Source of the DNA: Candidatus Uhrbacteria bacterium
Lineage (GTDB): Bacteria > Patescibacteriota > Patescibacteriia > UBA9934 > GWF2-40-263
DNA length: 15,071 nucleotides
Direction: 5' to 3'
Assembly (NCBI GenBank): GCA_003511125.1
Contig: DOJV01000027.1
Location: 1-15,071 of the forward strand
Of this stretch, positions 12,812 through 15,071 are shown piece after piece. The notes under the pieces are model-generated. The model was not told the DNA's origin. It saw only the letters and a program-made list of their open reading frames with translations, and did not search any database. The translations under genes were made by a program, and so were the position numbers. Within the stretch, counting starts at the first letter, position 1, and every line of letters starts with the position of its first letter.

Positions 12812-14731
12812 ATGTTCCTTAACAATTCTGCTTGGTTTCGTCGTTTGGCCTCGTTGGCCATTGTCTTTAGTGCCATCGTTGTTTTCTGTTTCAATGTGAA
12901 GCACTACTACGTCATTAACTTCACTGAAGATGATAGCTTTGTCTCCATGGTCTATGCCCGTCGGCTTCTCGCCGGTCAAGGGTTGACCTGGACCGATGGT
13001 GTGCGGGTCGAAGGGTATTCCAATTTTCTTTGGCTCGTCTGTCAGGCCGGACTGGCTTGGTTGGGCATGGATTTGTTTCAAACTTCGCGGGTTTTGGGAA
13101 TTTTTGGTATGGGTTTGATGTTTCTCGGAACGATTTTGGCCTTCTGGCCATCGCGCGAGAAATCAATCGTTACCTTGACCTTTGTTCTCTTGGCCTTAGC
13201 CCTGTGTCAGCCGATGGCTATTTGGGCCGTGGGCGGATTGGAAGAATCGTTTGTCGTCGGTTTCTTGAGTCTGGGGTTGTTCGTGGTTTTCCGTGAGCTT
13301 AATCAGGAAGATGTTCGCAAGCATAGATGGCTTGTCGCAGGTCTCCCGCTCGGATTGGCCTGCTTGACTCGGCCGGATAGTCCACTTCTAGTGGCCGCAA
13401 TCAGTCTTGGAATCGTTATGGTTTCCGGAGTTTCCAAGAATGTCATCACCAAGATCGGTTGGTTTATTCTCGTTCCTGTGATCTGCACTGTTGGCCTCAC
13501 CGCCTTTCGGTTGTGGTATTTCGGGGAGTGGTTGCCAAACACGGCCTTGGTCAAGGTGCCGCTCGGGTTTGGTTGGCAAGTGAAGCTCGGACTTAACTAC
13601 TTCTCGGAGATGGAGAGTCAACAAAGCCTTTTGTTCGTGAGTGGTCTTGTCTTGCCGGCGCTTTTTGTTGGAGGATTAGCGTTTCGTAAGAGAACCGTTT
13701 TGCTTGGCACGATTGTAGTTGTATGGTCGTGCTATGTAATCTATGTCGGTGGAGACTGCTTTCGCGGATTACGCTTCTTGCTTCCGGTTATTCTTCTCTT
13801 GGCTTGGATGGCTGGGTCGGGAGTGGAGTGGCTTCACGGAATTGTTTGTGAAAGAATTTCTGCCAGCGCTCGATTCTTGTTGTATGGAACGACGATTGCC
13901 GCCTTTTGCGTTTTCTTTTACCTAGATCAACTTCAGGAGGAAAACAAACAGGTTGTCACTGCTTTTCATGACAGCCTTGGTGTCAAAAGGCAGGGCCTTG
14001 TGTTGGCTGAAAATTTGAAGGCCGCATTTGCCACGAATGGGCAAAAGCCATATATTTCTAGTGATAAAGTCGGAGTGGTTCCGTGGTTCACAGGCTGGAA
14101 GACTCTCTGTTCGCTTGGGTTGACAGACCGTTGGTTACCGCGGCACCCGTCAAAGAACCCTGTGTATCGAGATGTGCCCGGACACCAGCTTGGTAGTGGT
14201 TCTTATGTCCTGTCAAAAAGACCAGACTTGATTCATCTTGGAAGTTTTCTGGGTTCACATTTTGGATCGGTCTATCAGACTGGACATGAGTTGAGCCAAA
14301 TGCCAGAGTTTTTTCAAGAATATCGATTCGTCGAATTTTCGAGATTAGGCGGTCCTACCATACGAGTTTGGTCGCGTTTCGAAAGCCCGACTGTTGGAGT
14401 GATCCGTTCACAAAACCAGATTGAGGTTCCGGCATACCTTTTGGATGGGCAGGGAACCAAACGATTGTTTTTGGATGAAGGTTTGTGGCTTCCGATGCCA
14501 GAAGGCTCATCAGTTACGGTTCGCGGTCTGCGTTTACCAGTCGGAGAGTGGTCGGTTCGTGTGAAACTGAGGACAGATTCTAATATATCGGAAGGAGAAA
14601 TAAAGACAGGAAAAGGAGGACCGCTTTTCATCGTGCTTGCGCGCGAGCAAGAGGTTGATCTGACAATCCGCGCGACTTCTGATAAAACGCTCGGTTCCCT
14701 TGTCTTAAGGAGACAAAACAGGAGTCCTTGA
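12812..14731 (+). CDS. GT-C fold membrane glycosyltransferase (AftB/LphB-like)
   Basis: The protein has 639 residues. The first transmembrane helix (about 12-30) is followed by the GT-C acidic motif FTEDD (37-41) and by SMVYARRLLAGQGLTW...GVRVEGYSNFLW. This is the hallmark of the family that includes mycobacterial AftB and Legionella LphB, which use polyprenyl-phosphate sugars outside the membrane. About ten further hydrophobic segments extend to about residue 375. The last ~260 residues are a soluble outside domain, partly beta-rich. Donor and acceptor are unknown. ATG 12812 is preferred because GGAGG (12802-12806) sits at proper spacing; ATG 12800 would place that site inside the gene. Codon use is less A/T-biased than in the upstream glycosyl genes, like the 7613 gene. 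The stop codon is part of the following terminator. Confidence 0.85.
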   Translation: MFLNNSAWFRRLASLAIVFSAIVVFCFNVKHYYVINFTEDDSFVSMVYARRLLAGQGLTWTDGVRVEGYSNFLWLVCQAGLAWLGMDLFQTSRVLGIFGMGLMFLGTILAFWPSREKSIVTLTFVLLALALCQPMAIWAVGGLEESFVVGFLSLGLFVVFRELNQEDVRKHRWLVAGLPLGLACLTRPDSPLLVAAISLGIVMVSGVSKNVITKIGWFILVPVICTVGLTAFRLWYFGEWLPNTALVKVPLGFGWQVKLGLNYFSEMESQQSLLFVSGLVLPALFVGGLAFRKRTVLLGTIVVVWSCYVIYVGGDCFRGLRFLLPVILLLAWMAGSGVEWLHGIVCERISASARFLLYGTTIAAFCVFFYLDQLQEENKQVVTAFHDSLGVKRQGLVLAENLKAAFATNGQKPYISSDKVGVVPWFTGWKTLCSLGLTDRWLPRHPSKNPVYRDVPGHQLGSGSYVLSKRPDLIHLGSFLGSHFGSVYQTGHELSQMPEFFQEYRFVEFSRLGGPTIRVWSRFESPTVGVIRSQNQIEVPAYLLDGQGTKRLFLDEGLWLPMPEGSSVTVRGLRLPVGEWSVRVKLRTDSNISEGEIKTGKGGPLFIVLAREQEVDLTIRATSDKTLGSLVLRRQNRSP

Positions 14732-14752
14732 TCCCTTCGGGGATCTTTTTTT
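14730..14752 (+). terminator. Rho-independent terminator overlapping the stop codon
   Basis: GATCCC (14730-14735) pairs with GGGATC (14740-14745) around a TTCG tetraloop, followed by seven T residues. The stem begins within the TGA stop (14729-14731) of the glycosyltransferase gene. Confidence 0.9.
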
Positions 14753-14787
14753 ATCCCCATTTTTTAATGTCTTTTATTGTTGATAAA

Positions 14788-14796
14788 TGATATAAT
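14788..14796 (+). promoter_or_regulatory. Extended -10 promoter TGATATAAT
   Basis: TGA followed by consensus TATAAT (14791-14796) lies 21 bases before the ATG at 14818. No good -35 is seen at 17 bases. It would give a short leader carrying the weak Shine-Dalgarno AAAGG (14808-14812). Confidence 0.7.
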
Positions 14797-14817
14797 TTTT
14801 TTGAATTAAAGGTTCTT

Positions 14818-15071
14818 ATGAATCAATTTTTGAAATACCCGCTTTTCACCCTTGCGCTGGGAGTTTTTAGCTTTAGTTTGTTTGTAGGGCAGGCCAGAGC
14901 CGATGTTGTGAGTGTTGCATGTTCCGGAACATCCGGATCGCCTACGGCTGTTACAGAAGCAGATCTTGCAGGAGATGATGTTACTTTCACAGACGATGGA
15001 GACGGTTGGTGTGTACTTGATGAAGCGATTTCGGCGGCGTCGGTGACGATCAATACGGGGGTGACGATTAC
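14818..15071 (+). CDS. Secreted protein of unknown function (3' end cut by window edge)
   Basis: Only the first 84 codons are in the window. A signal peptide is clear: MNQFLKYP, a hydrophobic core of about 15 residues, then VGQARA-D as a signal peptidase I site (Ala at -3 and -1) near residue 29. The mature start is rich in Ser, Thr, Gly and Asp, with two cysteines (ACSGTSG and GWCVLDEA). The last visible part (SAASVTINTGVTIT) has the alternating pattern seen at the start of beta-helix or adhesin-like surface proteins, but this is too short to assign. It has its own promoter at 14788 and a weak AAAGG ribosome binding site 5 bases from the ATG. Confidence 0.8.
   Translation, partial: MNQFLKYPLFTLALGVFSFSLFVGQARADVVSVACSGTSGSPTAVTEADLAGDDVTFTDDGDGWCVLDEAISAASVTINTGVTI

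Overview
The window looks like chromosome from a small-genome, AT-leaning bacterium of the Candidate Phyla Radiation (Patescibacteria) type. This is an inference from gene style: a GxxExxY nuclease, several unrecognised membrane proteins, mostly leader-poor genes without Shine-Dalgarno sites, and a B12-dependent ribonucleotide reductase carrying an intein. No rRNA or marker gene is present to fix the taxon. All genes found lie on the + strand.

Layout. Positions 1-397: 3' part of a GxxExxY PD-(D/E)XK-type protein. 432-2555: a GT-B glycosyltransferase-like protein and an unrecognised soluble protein, 6 bases apart. 2581-2640: a strong hairpin, then an extended -10 promoter. 2650-4221: an unrecognised multi-pass membrane protein. 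4222-4466 and 6019-6371: two large non-coding repeat elements in opposite orientation. They bracket a two-gene cassette of a membrane-anchored clan GH-A glycoside hydrolase (4488-5468) and a membrane-anchored methyltransferase (5473-6018). 6393-7446: a DEDD 3'-5' exonuclease and a small single-pass membrane protein, closed by a terminator. 7613-8155: an SD-led gene of different base composition, with its own promoter and terminator. 8253-12705: promoter, structured leader and nrdJ, a class II ribonucleotide reductase with a 364-residue LAGLIDADG intein placed exactly before the presumed thiyl-radical cysteine. 12812-14731: a GT-C membrane glycosyltransferase. 14818-end: start of a secreted protein.

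The most unusual signal is the pair of elements at 4222-4466 and 6019-6371. Each is built from 9-base units of the form GTAGAANNC. The units switch to the opposite strand at a conserved core, and each element is bounded by two different three-base-loop hairpins, CTTCG-TGG-CGAAG and CCTCG-TGG-CGAGG. The second element is the reverse complement of the first: 41 identical bases at the core, about 80 bases with two mismatches around it, and 36 identical bases at one end. Small hairpins inside show compensatory changes. I know no named family for these elements. They could be mobile or REP-like palindromes, recombination ends, or RNA structures in gene leaders.

The surface theme (two glycosyltransferases, a glycoside hydrolase, membrane proteins, a secreted protein) suggests cell-envelope work. 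The exonuclease and ribonucleotide reductase are nucleic-acid metabolism. The two groups appear simply adjacent rather than one pathway.
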